DNA of 64,000 nucleotides. It comes from Solenopsis invicta. Taxonomy: Eukaryota > Arthropoda > Insecta > Hymenoptera > Formicidae. How positions within the stretch are numbered: the stretch's first letter is position 1; the number at the start of each line of letters is the position of its first letter. The stretch spans positions 593,501-657,500 of the forward strand of contig NW_024105284.1 of NCBI RefSeq assembly GCF_016802725.1, given 5' to 3'. The notes beneath the pieces are model-generated. The model saw only the letters and a list, made by a program, of their open reading frames with translations, did no database searches and was not told the origin of the DNA. The position numbers were made by a program, and so were the translations under genes. Shown one piece after another: positions 44,722 to 55,690 of this stretch.

Positions 44722-45616
44722 CGAGGTGTGATCAAAAAGTAAGGTGACTTTTTGAATTTCGCGCGCTCTGTATACTCTAATTTCAAAATTTTTTTTTTGT
44801 GTTGGTACACTCGTCACGATCATATGTTCACAGTTTTGACTATATAGCATGTGTTGTTTTTATGTGAGAGGCATAAAGGTTAGACTCGTGTTTGCGTGCT
44901 CGGCAATTTTTTGCTGTTGAAAATAATGGAGCAGAGAATTTGTATTAATTTTTGTGTAAAAAATGGTATTAAGTGTTCAAAAACTCTTGAAATGTTGACA
45001 GTGGCGTACGGTGAGTCAACTTTGAGCAAAAAAAATGTTTATAAATGGTATAAGTGGGGCCGAGAAAATGTTAACGATGAACCTCGCTCTGGACGCCCCA
45101 GCACGTCAAAAACCGACGAAAATGTTCAGGAAGTGAAAGAAATTGTGTTGAAAAATCGTCGAATCACGATTAGAGAAATAACTGATGATCTTAATATATC
45201 GTTTGGCTCATGCCAATCAATTTTAACGGATGTTTTGGGTATGACACGTGTGTCAGCGAAATTCGTCGTTACTAGTGAGTACTTTTTTGGCCAAAAACAA
45301 TACTATGATCATGCCTCAGCCACCGTATTCGCCAGACTTGGCCCCCTGCGACTTTTTCCTCTTCCCAAAATTGAAAAGGCCTATGAAAGGACGAAGATTT
45401 GCGACGATTGAGGAGATTAAGGCTGCATCGCTGGAGGAGCTCAATGCAATACCCAAAAGTGCATTTCAGAAATGTTTTGACGACTGGAAGAAGCGCTGGC
45501 ACAAATGCATTGTATCAGAGGGGGGTTATTTTGAAGGGGATAACATAATTTTGGATGAATAAATGAATATTTTTTTATAAAAATGAAAAGTCACCTTACT
45601 TTTTGATCACACCTCG
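44722..45616 (+). mobile_element. Mariner with internal deletion
   Basis: TIRs CGAGGTGTGATCAAAAAG at both ends, TA flanks, 895 bp. It is related to the intact mariner at 19675 but not identical: its TIR continues TAAGGTGAC instead of TATCGCG. About 430 bp of the transposase interior is missing. Confidence 0.93.
44926..45562 (+). pseudogene. Mariner transposase, internally deleted
   Basis: It starts MEQRICINFCVKNGIKC and runs through the helix-turn-helix region to GMTRVSAKFV (about residue 115). It then jumps, out of frame, to FLAKNNTMIMPQPPYSPDLA and CDFFLFPKLKRPMKG, ending GDNIILDE. Residues corresponding to about 117-262 of the intact copy, including the first two catalytic Asp, are gone. 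The junction is near 45268-45283. An internal deletion with retained TIRs is typical of mariners mobilised in trans. Confidence 0.92.
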
Positions 45617-45775
45617 TATGTGTATGCATACATATTGAGGCATTCCACGTGAGAAGGGTCCACTTAAAAATAAATTGCTTGCAATTTTTTAAATCATAAT
45701 GAAAACATGTTAGTGGACATACGAGGTTTGTTCAAAAAAAGATGACTTTTCAAATTTTGCGGGCTATGTACACCT

Positions 45776-45966
45776 AAGGACTTTGATTCTGTCCATGGGG
45801 AAATTTTCCAAACTAAGAAGTCGTTATTTTTCTACATACTTACAGTTCATGATTAACGTAACGACTAATAAACTCTAGTTATTTCATTAACCATGAACTA
45901 CGAGTATGTAGAAAGTGGTGACTTTTCAGTTTGGAAAATTTCCCCATGGACAGAATCAAAGTCCTT
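45776..45966. mobile_element. MITE with 39-bp perfect arms, nested in mariner
   Basis: Arms 45776-45814 and 45928-45966 are exact reverse complements, starting AAGGACTTTGATTCTGTCCA. Further imperfect pairing continues inward (TTCTACATACT/AGTATGTAGAA). The mariner sequence resumes on both sides. Confidence 0.85.
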
Positions 45967-46099
45967 GGGTGTACATTCAATTGTCGAATTTTTTTTTGTT
46001 ATGTTGGTACACATGTCCCCAACATATGTTGACATTATCAGCCATTTTGCATTGTTAGTTTGCTTTTAACAGATATAAAGATTAGACGTGTTTTGGTGT

Positions 46100-47165
46100 G
46101 CTTGGCGACTTTTTGCTATCAAAAAAATTTATCAAAAAATCCGTAAATTTTATGTGAAAAATAAAATTGAGTACTCCAACGCACTTAAAATGTTGACTAT
46201 GGCATTTCGCGAGTCTATTTTGAGCAAAAATATGTTTATAAGTGCAAGCTCTTCACAAAAGATCGAGATGTTAATAACGATGTCCGCCCTGCACGCCCTA
46301 GCACGTCAATAACTGATAACGTTAAAGCAGTGAAGAAAATTGTTATGGAAAATCATCAAATCACTATTAAAGAAGTTGCTGAGGATGTCAGCACATCAAT
46401 TGGCTCATGCCATGCAATTTTTTCGGATGTTTTGGGCATGAAACGTGTGGCAGCAAAGTTTGGTACCAAATTTGCTAAATTTTGACCAAAAGAACCGTCG
46501 CATAAGCATCGCTCAGGAGCTGTTGAATGATGTCAACAACGATCCAGATTTGCTCAAAAGAGTCACAACTGGTGACAAAACGTGGGTATATGGTTATGAC
46601 ATCAAAACCAAAGCCCAATCATCCCAATAGAGGCGGCCAAAAGAGCCAAGATCGAAGAAAGCACACCAAGTTCGATCAAATGTGAAGGTTTTGCTCACTG
46701 TTTTCTTCGATTACAATGGCGTGGTGCATCGTGAGTTTCTGCCAGAAGGTCGTACGGTCAATAAGAAATATTACCTTGAAGTTATGCGCCTTTTGCGTGA
46801 AGCAATACAAAAAAAACGCCCGGAATTGTGGAACAATCAGTCATGGATATTACACAACGATAATGCGCCAGCTAACATGTCATTGCTTGTTCGTGATTTT
46901 TTGGCCAAAAACAACACCGTAATTATGCCTCATTCTCCAGACTTGGATCCCTGCGACTTTTTCCTGTTTCCAAAACTAAAAAGACCCATAAAAGGATGAC
47001 GTTTGCCACGATTGAAGAAATAAAGACCGCATCGTTGAAAGAGTTCAAAGCCATATCAAAAAGCGCACATCAAAAGTGCTTCGAGAATTGGAAAAAGCGC
47101 TGGCAAAAGTGTATTATATCTGAGGGGCATTACTTTAAAGAAGACAAAATAAATATTGATGAATA
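46100..47165 (+). pseudogene. Mariner transposase, degraded
   Basis: Related to the intact copy but with several shifts and stops. Recognisable pieces are FYVKNKIEYSNALKMLTMAF, AEDVSTSIGSCHAIFSD, the first catalytic block TTGDKTWVYGYDIKTKAQSS (46445-46630) and RTVNKKYYLEVMRLLREA. The second catalytic block is LHNDNAPANMSLLVRDF and the third PHSPDLDPCDFFLFPKLKRP (46682-46999). A stop follows QSSQ and the PQPPYSPD motif has lost two residues. Confidence 0.9.
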
Positions 47166-47728
47166 AATAAATATTTTTCGAGAAAAATAAAAAGTCACCT
47201 TTTTTTAAACAAAGTATAGTATAAGATGTATGATTGTTGATGATAAAAAAATAAGTATTGTATGCCTTGCATCAAAGATATTGGAGACTGTCGTTTTAAG
47301 AAATTTTTCTCTTTCTCAACATTTATACTTAAAATTAAAACATTTCGATAAATATAATTTTTTTTAAGATTTTTTTCGTACTTTCTGATAAATACGTTAA
47401 TTTTAGTGTACAAAATTTATTAATATTGAGAAAATTAATTTTAAAGTTTTGAGTAAAAAAACAAAAAATTATATCTACTTTTAAAAATCTGAAAAAATTC
47501 TGAAAAATGCTTCAATACATATAGAATATCGTACTATAAAGCAAATTTTGGGATCACAATGGGATTCTTCCAAAAACAAATGTTTTTCCAAATACAAAAT
47601 TAAAATTTAGCTAAATCGTTATAAAACAGATTTTTTAAAGATATTTCCTTTTAGAGTTAATTTTTAAACGTTTTATTGTTCAATTATTTGTTAGCGGTCG
47701 TAAAAAATTTTCATTTTCGTTACATAAA

Positions 47729-47780
47729 AAAGATATTATCCTAGTATATAATAAAATTTTATTATATACTAGGACAATAT
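47729..47780. repeat. Perfect hairpin at the truncated PLE start
   Basis: AGATATTATCCTAGTATATA is mirrored by TATATACTAGGACAATATCT with almost no loop. It sits at the 5' truncation point of PLE copy 1. From 47219 to 47729 the sequence is AT-rich and empty. Confidence 0.6.
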
Positions 47781-48380
47781 CTTTTTTAACTGACCTCATA
47801 CTGAGGACGTTTAAGTCCTTCCATCCAAGAATGCAATTCACGTTAGAGAAGGGAAGTGACAAGATAAATTTTTTAGACACCACCATTATTAAAGATAACA
47901 ACAGGTTAATTTTTGGCTGGTATCATAAACCTACATTCAGGCAGATACTTAAATTTCCTATCGGCTCACTCCTGGTCACAAAAAAGAGGCACTATCATGG
48001 GGATGGTTAACAGAGCCTTTTTATTATCGGACGCAAAATTGCACCAAAAGAATATTGAGTTTATTGTTGACACCTTGCTAATTAACGTCTATCCCGAATT
48101 TATTTTCGAGACTATCAATAGTCGCTTAAAATCTCTAATTCACAAAAATACATTTAAACAAACTGAACAATACCGACAATAACACAAAAAATAAAAAAAC
48201 TCAGTGGTTTTTATTACCGTATATTCCCATGATCTCAGAAAAGTTCAAAACTATTACAAATAATCTAAATGTAAAATTGGCCTTCTACAGTCTCAATAAA
48301 TTAAGCAGAGTTATTAAAGTACAGAAAGATTTTCTCCCGTTTCTCTTTGTTTTCCTTAAGGACCAAATAAAAAACGTAGA
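47780..48380 (+). pseudogene. Penelope-like element copy 1: end of reverse transcriptase
   Basis: The pieces are FHPRMQFTLEKGSDKINFLD and TTIIKDNNRLIFGWYHKPTF, then after a shift SGRYLNFLSAHSWSQKRGTI and MVNRAFLLSDAKLHQKN (47913-48182). After another shift comes FKTITNNL and KLSRVIKVQKDFLPFL. This is the C-terminal thumb region of PLE reverse transcriptase. The catalytic palm is lost by 5' truncation. The endonuclease half of the same copy is at 51428, on the other side of a 3 kb insertion. Confidence 0.85.
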
Positions 48381-48843
48381 GTAAATATATCGAATAGGGG
48401 CGGTAGTCTCGACGACCTTAACCTTGACATATGTTGTCAAGGTCATGACTCTGACAATGAGTAACGTCCAACAAGTTTTAACCGTCGCTCATCCTTCGTT
48501 AAAAAGTTATAATCATAACAAGTTTACAAAAATTAAAAGTAATAACTACACATACTCACATATACACATAAAAATGTGATACTGAGAACGCGTGGGCGGG
48601 AGAGGGGCTTAACCCCTCCCTCTGCACCTTCTCCCCATATTTTTTCTAACCTAGCTACTTCTATTTTTGTTGTAATTCGTAATGATATTAGATTTAAAAT
48701 TATGGGTTAGGTTACGTGCGCACATGCACACGCACACGCATACTGCGCGGAACAGTACTAAACAAAACTAAAATTGGTAAAAAGACTCTGAAAAACTCAA
48801 ATATTTACATGTAGTACAAAAAACGCGTGGGCGGAAGAGAGAC

Positions 48844-50308
48844 CTACGTGAACCTGACACCTGACTTTAAGAAAAATTTTTTTTTTAATATACATTTAAT
48901 TAAGCTTGGATTGTACTTGTTTGTATCACATTTCTTTTCGTTTGTACTTCAAGGAGTTGAAAAATATAGAGGTTTCAAAAAATGTTAGCACTCCACATTA
49001 TGATATTTGAAATCCGCAAGCGGGGGCTGTTTCAGAATTGTTTGTACCACCGCGCGTTTTGTTTGTACCCTTAAGAGGGTGATTGTACTGCAATTTCAAA
49101 ATAGGGATAAAAGCAAATTTCGCCATTTTTTAAGATATTCAAAATCCGCAAGCGGGTGCTGTTTCGAAATCGTTTGTACCCGATTATACCAGCGCGCGAT
49201 TTGTTTGTTCCCATAAGGGGGTGATTGTATCGCAGTTTCAAAATAGAACTAAAAGCAAACTTCGCCATTTTTCAAGATATTCGAAATCCCTAAGCGGGTG
49301 CTGTTTCAAAATCGTTTATACCTAATTGTACCACCACCCGTTTCGTTTGTACTTTCAAAGGGGTGATTGTACCGAAGTTTAAAGAAATATTTTATTATGT
49401 TGATGGAACTGATATTTAAATGTATTATATGAGGAAGTTGCATCAAGTTTTGTAGTTTGTGCATATTATCATATTTATTTTTTATTGTGTTATTTTTGTT
49501 ATTTTTTTTATTTTTTTTTAATTTGTGTTTTTATTTACGTTTTTTTATTATAAATTTTTCTTATAATTTTGTGTAAATTGAAAGTAGTATTTTAATTATT
49601 TGTTCTTACCCCTATTTTGAAATTGCGATACAATCACCCCCTTAAGGGTACAAACAAAACGCGCAGTGGTACAATCGGGTATAAACGATTTTGAAACAGC
49701 ACCCGCTTGCGGATTTTAAATATCTTGAAAAATGGCAAAGTTTGTTCTTACATCTATTTTGAAATTGCGGTATAATTACCCCCTAAGGAGTACAAACAAA
49801 ACGCGCAGTGGTACAATCGGATACAAACGATTTCAAAACAGCACCCGCTTGCGGATTTGGAATATCTTGAAAAATGGCAAAATTTGCTCTTACCCCTATT
49901 TTGAAATTGCGGTACAATCACCCCCTTAGGAGTACAAACAAAACGCCCGGTGGTACAATCAGGTACAAACGATTTCGAAACAGCACCCGCTTGCGGATTT
50001 CGAATATCTTAAAAAATGGCGAAGTTTGCTCTTACCCCTGTTTTGAAATTGCGGTACAATCACCCCCTTAGGGGTACAAACGAAACGCGTGGTGGTACAA
50101 ACGGATACAAACGATTCTGAAACAGCCTCCGCTTGCGAATTTCAAATATCATAATGTGGGGTGCTAACATTTTTTGAACCCTCTATATTTTTCAACCCCT
50201 TGAGGTACAAACGGAAAGAAATGTGGTACAAACGGGTACAATCCAAGCTTAATTAAATGGATATTAAAAAAAATTTTTTTCTTAAAGTCGGGTGCCAGGT
50301 TCACATAG
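48844..50308. mobile_element. Foldback element C-inner with 142-bp tandem units
   Basis: The ends CTACGTGAACCTGACACC and (inverted) CTATGTGAACCTGGCACC begin about 170-bp unique arms sharing TTAATTAAGCTTGGATTGTA. After these come tandem units of about 142 bp: three in the left arm (marker CCGCAAGCGGG near 49017, 49149, 49293) and four inverted in the right (49700, 49842, 49986, 50128). The centre (about 49390-49600) is AT-rich. Flanks GCGGAAGAG and GTGGGAGAG agree at 7 of 9 positions, a possible decayed 9-bp duplication. The 65-codon frames are by-products. Confidence 0.82.
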
Positions 50309-50483
50309 GTGGGAGAGGCTCCGCCCCTCCCCCTGCACTCTTTCCCTGTATTTTTTCTAATCTAACCTAACCCTATTTTAGTTGTAATTTGGCCAAGAAT
50401 ATCCAATTAACCATGTTGCAATATTAGATTTAAAATTAAACTAAAATGGAATTAGGTTAGGTTAGGTTAAGAAAAATACAGGA

Positions 50484-51053
50484 CGGCGGATGTGCCGCCA
50501 CCAGAGACAACCCACTGGCGCGGCTGCATTTTCCTCCTTCCCCCTTCCTCAAGGAAGGAGGGAGGGGGGGTAGCCGGGCAGGAACAGTGGGGAGGGGGGA
50601 CCCTCGCAGCACCGACTAGATCGGACAGAGAGCCCTACCCTCTCCACTATTGAGGAGGTACGCCTCGGGCGAAATCAGCGGCGGGGTAGTTGCCCCGGCT
50701 GACCCGTTCTGGGGCTTGGAATGCGGGAGTGCAAACCTAGGGCCCTCTTCCACGGGAGTCCGTCGCACTCCTGGCATTTCGGTTGGGGCGGCTGGGGCTC
50801 GATTTCGGTCGAGTCTCGGCCGCTAACTCCAAAGGGGGGTCACTGCTCTCGGGCGGGAGCCCGTTTAGGCTAGGACGGATTGCGGTGCATGCTAGTTCGA
50901 TCCCGTGATCCGTCCCGAGCCCAGACGCCGGAAAAAGTTGGGTTTTAGTGAGTATGCCGGGCACTTCTAGGTCGGAGAGTCTCACATACTCCGTCCTGTC
51001 CCCACAGGACCGGGGACCCATAAAGGCGTTTCCCAACTATAATAAAAAAAAAG
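50484..51053 (+). mobile_element. 5'-truncated non-LTR retrotransposon tail
   Basis: A GC-rich 570-bp island ending in a short A-run (51043-51052). It is flanked by 13-bp direct repeats GAAAAATACAGGA (50471-50483) and GAAAAATACGGGA (51054-51066), one mismatch. Truncated body, 3' poly(A) and variable-length duplication indicate LINE insertion. Style (CCACAGGACCGGGGACCCAT near the end) recalls R1-clade 3' regions, but that is a guess. The 99-codon minus-strand frame is not a known domain. Confidence 0.65.
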
Positions 51054-51427
51054 GAAAAATACGGGAAGGGGGGGCAAGAAAAGTTTCTCTGTACCACACG
51101 TAAAAATTTTTCCTAACCCAACCCATAGATTCAAATCTAATGTCATTACAAATTTCGACAAAAATAAGGGTAGGTTAGGTTAGAAAAAATACGGGAAGGA
51201 GGTGAGCAGGGGGAGAGGCAAAGTCCCTCCCCCGCCCACATTTTTATGTGTATATGTGAGTTTATGTATAGTTATTGCTTTTAATTTTCATAAACTTTTT
51301 ATGATTATAACTTTTTAACGAAAAACGAGCGACGGCTAAAACTTGGACGTTACTTAGAATCATGACCTTGACAACATATGTCAAGGTCAAGATCATCGGG
51401 GCTGCCTCCCTTATTCGATATATTTAC

Positions 51428-51780
51428 GAATTACCAAACGTATTTTACAATTTACCAAACGTAATTTACAAAATTTTATGTAAAAACTACAATCCGTCAT
51501 ATGTAGGACAAACCAGCAGAAAATTAAAAACCAGCATCACGGAACATCGCAAACATATTAATTGGAATACGAACAGCCATTCCGTTATAACAGAACATAG
51601 ACTTAATTGTAACCATGATTTCGACTGGGAAAACATTATAATCTTAGGTAACGAACGCTTCTTAGACACACGATTGACATCAGAAATACTACATATTCAA
51701 TTACAAAATAATAGTCTCAATTTGTAAACTGATACTGAATGCCTGCACCATGCGTATCTTAAGTTGTTAGATAAATTGTA
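51428..51780 (+). pseudogene. Penelope-like element copy 1: GIY-YIG endonuclease
   Basis: It reads VIYKILCKNYNPSYVGQTSR, KLKTSITEHRKHINWNTNSH, then FDWENIIILGNERFLDTRLT and SEILHIQLQNNSLNL, a GIY-YIG nuclease domain as found at the C-terminus of Penelope-like retroelements. A TAA after NNSLNL replaces the Gln seen in copy 2 (NNSLNLQTDMECL). The reading frame then continues TDTECLHHAYLKLLDKL to a natural stop near 51780. The upstream part (FYNLPNV) contains a small direct duplication. Confidence 0.88.
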
Positions 51781-52605
51781 ATAGAATTATATGTGCTTAG
51801 TAGTTTAATTTACAATATTTGACTCGCCACTAATTTATTAATCTTTATTTATTTACATTTATTTATATACTGTCTGTTTTCTTGATTGTAACAACAGTTG
51901 TCTCACCACTAATTATTTTTACTTTATTTATTTATTTATATTTTTAATTAACAAGACAATCATTGCTGACTGTTTTTATTTCTATTTTTATTTATCTTTT
52001 TATTTATTCTATTTAAATTGTATTATTTGATTTGCCGTTAAATTTACTTTTTACTTCTCCGTCCGTATATATGTATTTATTTACTTTTCTTTCCGTATTG
52101 GCGTGTATAAGAGACATTATAATTTCAAGCAACTCGATTTAGTCAGTATATATTCGTACTTGAGACGGTGAGCACGCTTTGTTTTTGATCGCCTGAGTGT
52201 ATACTGTGACATGTAACATTTATTTCTCACGATTAAAATTTATCCAAAGCTTCAACGGTCTTCATCAGTTTTAATGAGTGAATCATGAATATTTTTAAAT
52301 AATTATATCTATCTAAAAACCTAAAATACGATAGTTACATAGATAAGTGTCAATGCCTGCAACACGACCACGGGTTGAGATGCCACGACGGATCTGGCAA
52401 ACTGTTGGTGACTTGACTGCTTCCCGGGCACAGTGAATGATGACGGCCGGTTTTAACTTTTTCGACTTTTGTTATTTTTGAAACGCTGAGGATGACTCCA
52501 AAGTGAGTTCATTTGTTAAGAGATATAAATAAATGATTATATATCAATACATGTGTTTGCGCATTCCGTACCCGCCCTGACTCTCAGTAGCCTATTGTTC
52601 AATTG
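51781..52605 (+). mobile_element. PLE copy 1 3' region
   Basis: Non-coding tail after the endonuclease. It is AT-rich to about 52130, then includes TCAACGGTCTTCATCAGTTT (52249-52268). At 52486-52530 it carries CTGAGGATGACTCCAAAGTG-AGTT, the hammerhead-like block shared with 10.7 and 21.8 kb, followed by the TGTGTTTGCGCATTCC and CCTGACTCTCAG blocks. The exact 3' end is unknown. Confidence 0.5.
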
Positions 52606-52609
52606 CTGT

Positions 52610-53820
52610 TCAAATTTTTAGAGTCCTTAATTTATTAATTGATAAAATTTTATTTTATAACTTTCGTTCTCTTAGTTAATTAGTCGGTATAATAATATAA
52701 ATTTCATCGCGCAATGATTGTACCGAATAGATTGACTACCGAGTTGCCGCTAGATAGCAAACTGACACCCTAAACTCACAAACAAAATGTAAAATACAAG
52801 GATATAAAAGCAGACACAAATTTGGTCAATTTACTTTTAAGTATTTTTTGTGCTCAACTTGCTTCTAAATTAAGTACGTTTAGGAACCAAAATTTGCATT
52901 AGCGAAAACTATTCCGGGTACATTAAAATATCATGTAATTATTCCTGCGAGCAAAAATCAATTAATTTTTTAAAAATTCAGTTTTGATGAAGAACAAGAC
53001 CTTTTTCCAAAGAAAAATAGAAGAAATATAAAAGAAATAAATAAGTCTAAAAAATATAAAACGCAAAGACACAATTATTTTTTTATTTTATATATTTGTT
53101 AAAAATATATTATTTATGTAGTATAAAATAATAAAATAAAAAATTGATAGTATCTAGTTTTTGGCTAAAATTATAATTTCGTATTGAAAAAAATATTCGT
53201 TTTCGAAAGGATCACATTACAATCCCAAAATTTGCTTATGGTATGATAAACATGTGTTGAAATATTTTTGAGAATATTTTAGATTTTTAAAAATGTGGAT
53301 ATAATTTTTTATTTCTTTATGACTAAAAAATTAATTTTTTAATACTATTAAAATTTTCAAACGAAAATTAACATTTTTATCTGAAAGCATGAGAAAAATT
53401 CTAAAAAAATCACGTCTATAAAAATGTTTTAGCTACAAATGTTAAAAAAAAAAAATTTCTTGACAGCCTTCAATATCTTTAATACAAGGAATATAATACT
53501 TATCTTTTTTATTATTAATCATATTGTCTACAGGTACAATATGTTCACTAACATATTTTTATTATCATTTAGAAAATTCCAAGCAGTTTACTTTTAAGTA
53601 AATTCCTTTCACATGGAATGCCCTATATACAAATTCATATACATTTTTCTAAATACCTGAATAATATTATATAATATTTTTATTTAAAATAACATCAAAC
53701 TAATGTCATCATTAAAATGGTAGACAAGATCATTGTCATGGAAAAAAACGTTTTACTATCATGGTATTATCGTTTTGCCATCATTTTCTGATGACTCATT
53801 TTGATATCATATTTTTGAGA
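52610..53820. other. AT-rich stretch without recognisable features
   Basis: No ORF, terminal repeats or structured elements were seen apart from A/T runs. Confidence 0.5.
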
Positions 53821-53825
53821 CTGTC

Positions 53826-54125
53826 CCGATTGCGCACACAAACAATCGGACACGGACCCAATCGGACATGGAACCAATCGGACACGGACCCAATCGGACA
53901 TGGACCCTATTGCACACAAATCCAATCGGACACGGATGGACACAGTAATGATCAGACACACATCGTTTCAATCGGACTCGGAGCTGATTACGCACGGACT
54001 CGATTGTCCACAAACCATATTGCACACGGATCCGATTGCACACGGACTCGATTGTACACGACCTGATTGCACACGGAGCCGATTGCGCACCGACCCAATT
54101 GCGCACAGACCCGATTGCACACGAC
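53826..54125 (+). repeat. 16-bp minisatellite, left arm of D
   Basis: About 18 units of the type AATCGGACACGGACCC, grading into GATTGCACACGGATCC toward the interior. Frames of 89-123 codons are by-products of the repeat on both strands. Confidence 0.9.
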
Positions 54126-54592
54126 TCTACCCAAAAAAAAATTATTTTAAGAACAGAAATGTCCTCTGACGAAAACACAGTTAAGAAATGATATATATTT
54201 AAATTTTTTGGTATATGTACTTTAAGTATCCAAGATGATTTATGTGACGCTTTAGTACGAATATCAGCTGTTCTGTTAATGAACGTAATATTTTTATCTC
54301 TTACAACGCAAGTAGAGTCAGGTTATGCAGCCTGGATCATGAAAGCAACAAATTACTGAATATGATATAAATGTTCTGGTAAAATTTACATTCCTTTTAT
54401 GTTGTTCTAACATTTATTTCGTTAATTAAACCAAGGGACATAACCTCATAACCTTACACCTGTCAAACTACATGAAAATAAGCGACAGTGAATTATACAT
54501 AAACATTAGGTGAAAGCTTTCAATGTTAATAACACTTTATATTGCTTCTATCTTATGTTTATGTACAATTCGTCAATTTTATTTGTCTAACG

Positions 54593-54716
54593 ACCGATAA
54601 TCATAGCCGGTTCTTATATTTAAGATCGTCTTAAGATGTCATCAATCAATCAGAGATCCGTGTATCTCAAGACGTTACTTTAAGACAATCTTGAAATAAG
54701 AATCAACTATAAATAC
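54593..54716. mobile_element. Palindromic MITE, copy 2
   Basis: GATAATCATAGCCGGTTCTT...CATCTTAAG-type arms as at 5938-6078, sharing AAGACAATCTT and TAAGAATCAACTATAAATAC-like ends. It sits inside element D. Confidence 0.65.
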
Positions 54717-55401
54717 CGCCCTAGGGATTGGTTTATAACGATTTTTCACGGTTACCGCTATTCTCAGCTATTATAAATCAATTCTAATGCTTAATTTATT
54801 TTTAGTTTTGACAGTATTTTTATTTTTAATTTCATTGTATTGCGCTTGTATTAGTTCTTACAAAAATCTTTCTTAATCAAAGCATATAAAATATATTTTT
54901 ATTATACATTTTTATTGTACTTTTCAATTTTCAGAAAGTACATTTTGTTGTATTTTATTATACGAGTATACTGGTGTCTTGTTATTATGGTGCATTAAAA
55001 ATGTATTACATATTACAACTCGTGAAAATGTATTCATACGTTTAAATTTTAAATAAATTATAATGCATTATGTAAATAACGACGAATATTTTTCTTCAAT
55101 AACACATTGTTTAGAAATATATTGACAAAGATTTCAATTTTTCTGTGTAAACATTTATATACTTTTAATATTCAGGATGATGTGTGCAAAGCTTCATTGC
55201 GATTCTGAACTTACTTGCGTTGTAAGAGATAAAAATATTTCGTTCATTAACAGAACAGCTGATATTCGTACTAAAGCGTCACATAAATCATCTTGGATAC
55301 TTAAAGTACATATACCAAAAAATTTAGATATATATTATTTCTTAACTGTGTTTTCGTCAGAGGACATTTCTGTTCTTAAAATAATTTTTCTTCGTGTAGA
55401 A

Positions 55402-55690
55402 TCAAATCCGTGCGCAATCAGGTCAGTGCGCAATCAGGTCGGTGGGCAATCAACTCGATGGGCAATCGAGTCGGTGCGCAATCGGATCCGTGTGCAATCG
55501 GGTCCATGTACAATCGAGTCCATGTGCAATCAAGTCTGTGGGCAATCGGGTCCGTGTGCAATAAGGTCTGTGGGCAATCGAGTCCGTGCACAATCAGCTC
55601 CGTGTCCGATTGAAACGATGTGTATCCGATCATTACTATGTTCAATTGCATTGGGTCCGATTGGGAAATGCTCTCGTATCCAATAATTTA
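55402..55690 (-). repeat. 16-bp minisatellite, right arm of D
   Basis: About 13-17 units of GTGCGCAATCGGGTCC type, the inverse of the left array. The two arrays keep the same order of variants in part (both contain the ATCGTTTCAATCGGAC unit next to a degenerate one). Confidence 0.9.

Larger units (their letters stand above)
45722..47218 (+). mobile_element. Mariner remnant with nested MITE
   Basis: Left TIR CGAGGTTTGTTCAAAAAAAG, right end a mutated form (inverted CTTTGTTTAAAAAAAGGTG). It carries a degraded transposase and, near the left end, a 191-bp MITE (45776-45966). Confidence 0.85.
48381..51427. mobile_element. Composite inverted-repeat element C (outer)
   Basis: The ends GTAAATATATCGAATA are inverted at both sides. 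The arms (about 48381-48700 and 51110-51427) share ACCTTGACATATGTTGTCAA, AAGTTATAATCATAA, ACACATAAAAATGTG and a GC-rich GGGAGAGG-CCCTCCC unit. The unit recurs in the interior (50308-50370, 51055-51080, 51170-51230). It splits PLE copy 1 between reverse transcriptase and endonuclease and contains element C-inner and a LINE fragment. Confidence 0.78.

Noticed and set aside
50450..50470. Interstitial (TTAGG)n telomeric repeat
   Set aside because: Only three to four units occur and similar GGTTAGGTTAG words recur inside the element C subrepeats, so they are more simply part of that element.
50737..51036. 99-codon minus-strand ORF as a gene
   Set aside because: It lies in the GC-rich LINE tail, antisense to its poly(A), and shows no domain.
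53807..54178. 123-codon minus-strand ORF with repeated Ile-Gly-Ser/Val-Arg motifs
   Set aside because: It is the reading of the 16-bp array of element D. 16 is not divisible by three, so three units make a 16-codon pseudo-motif.
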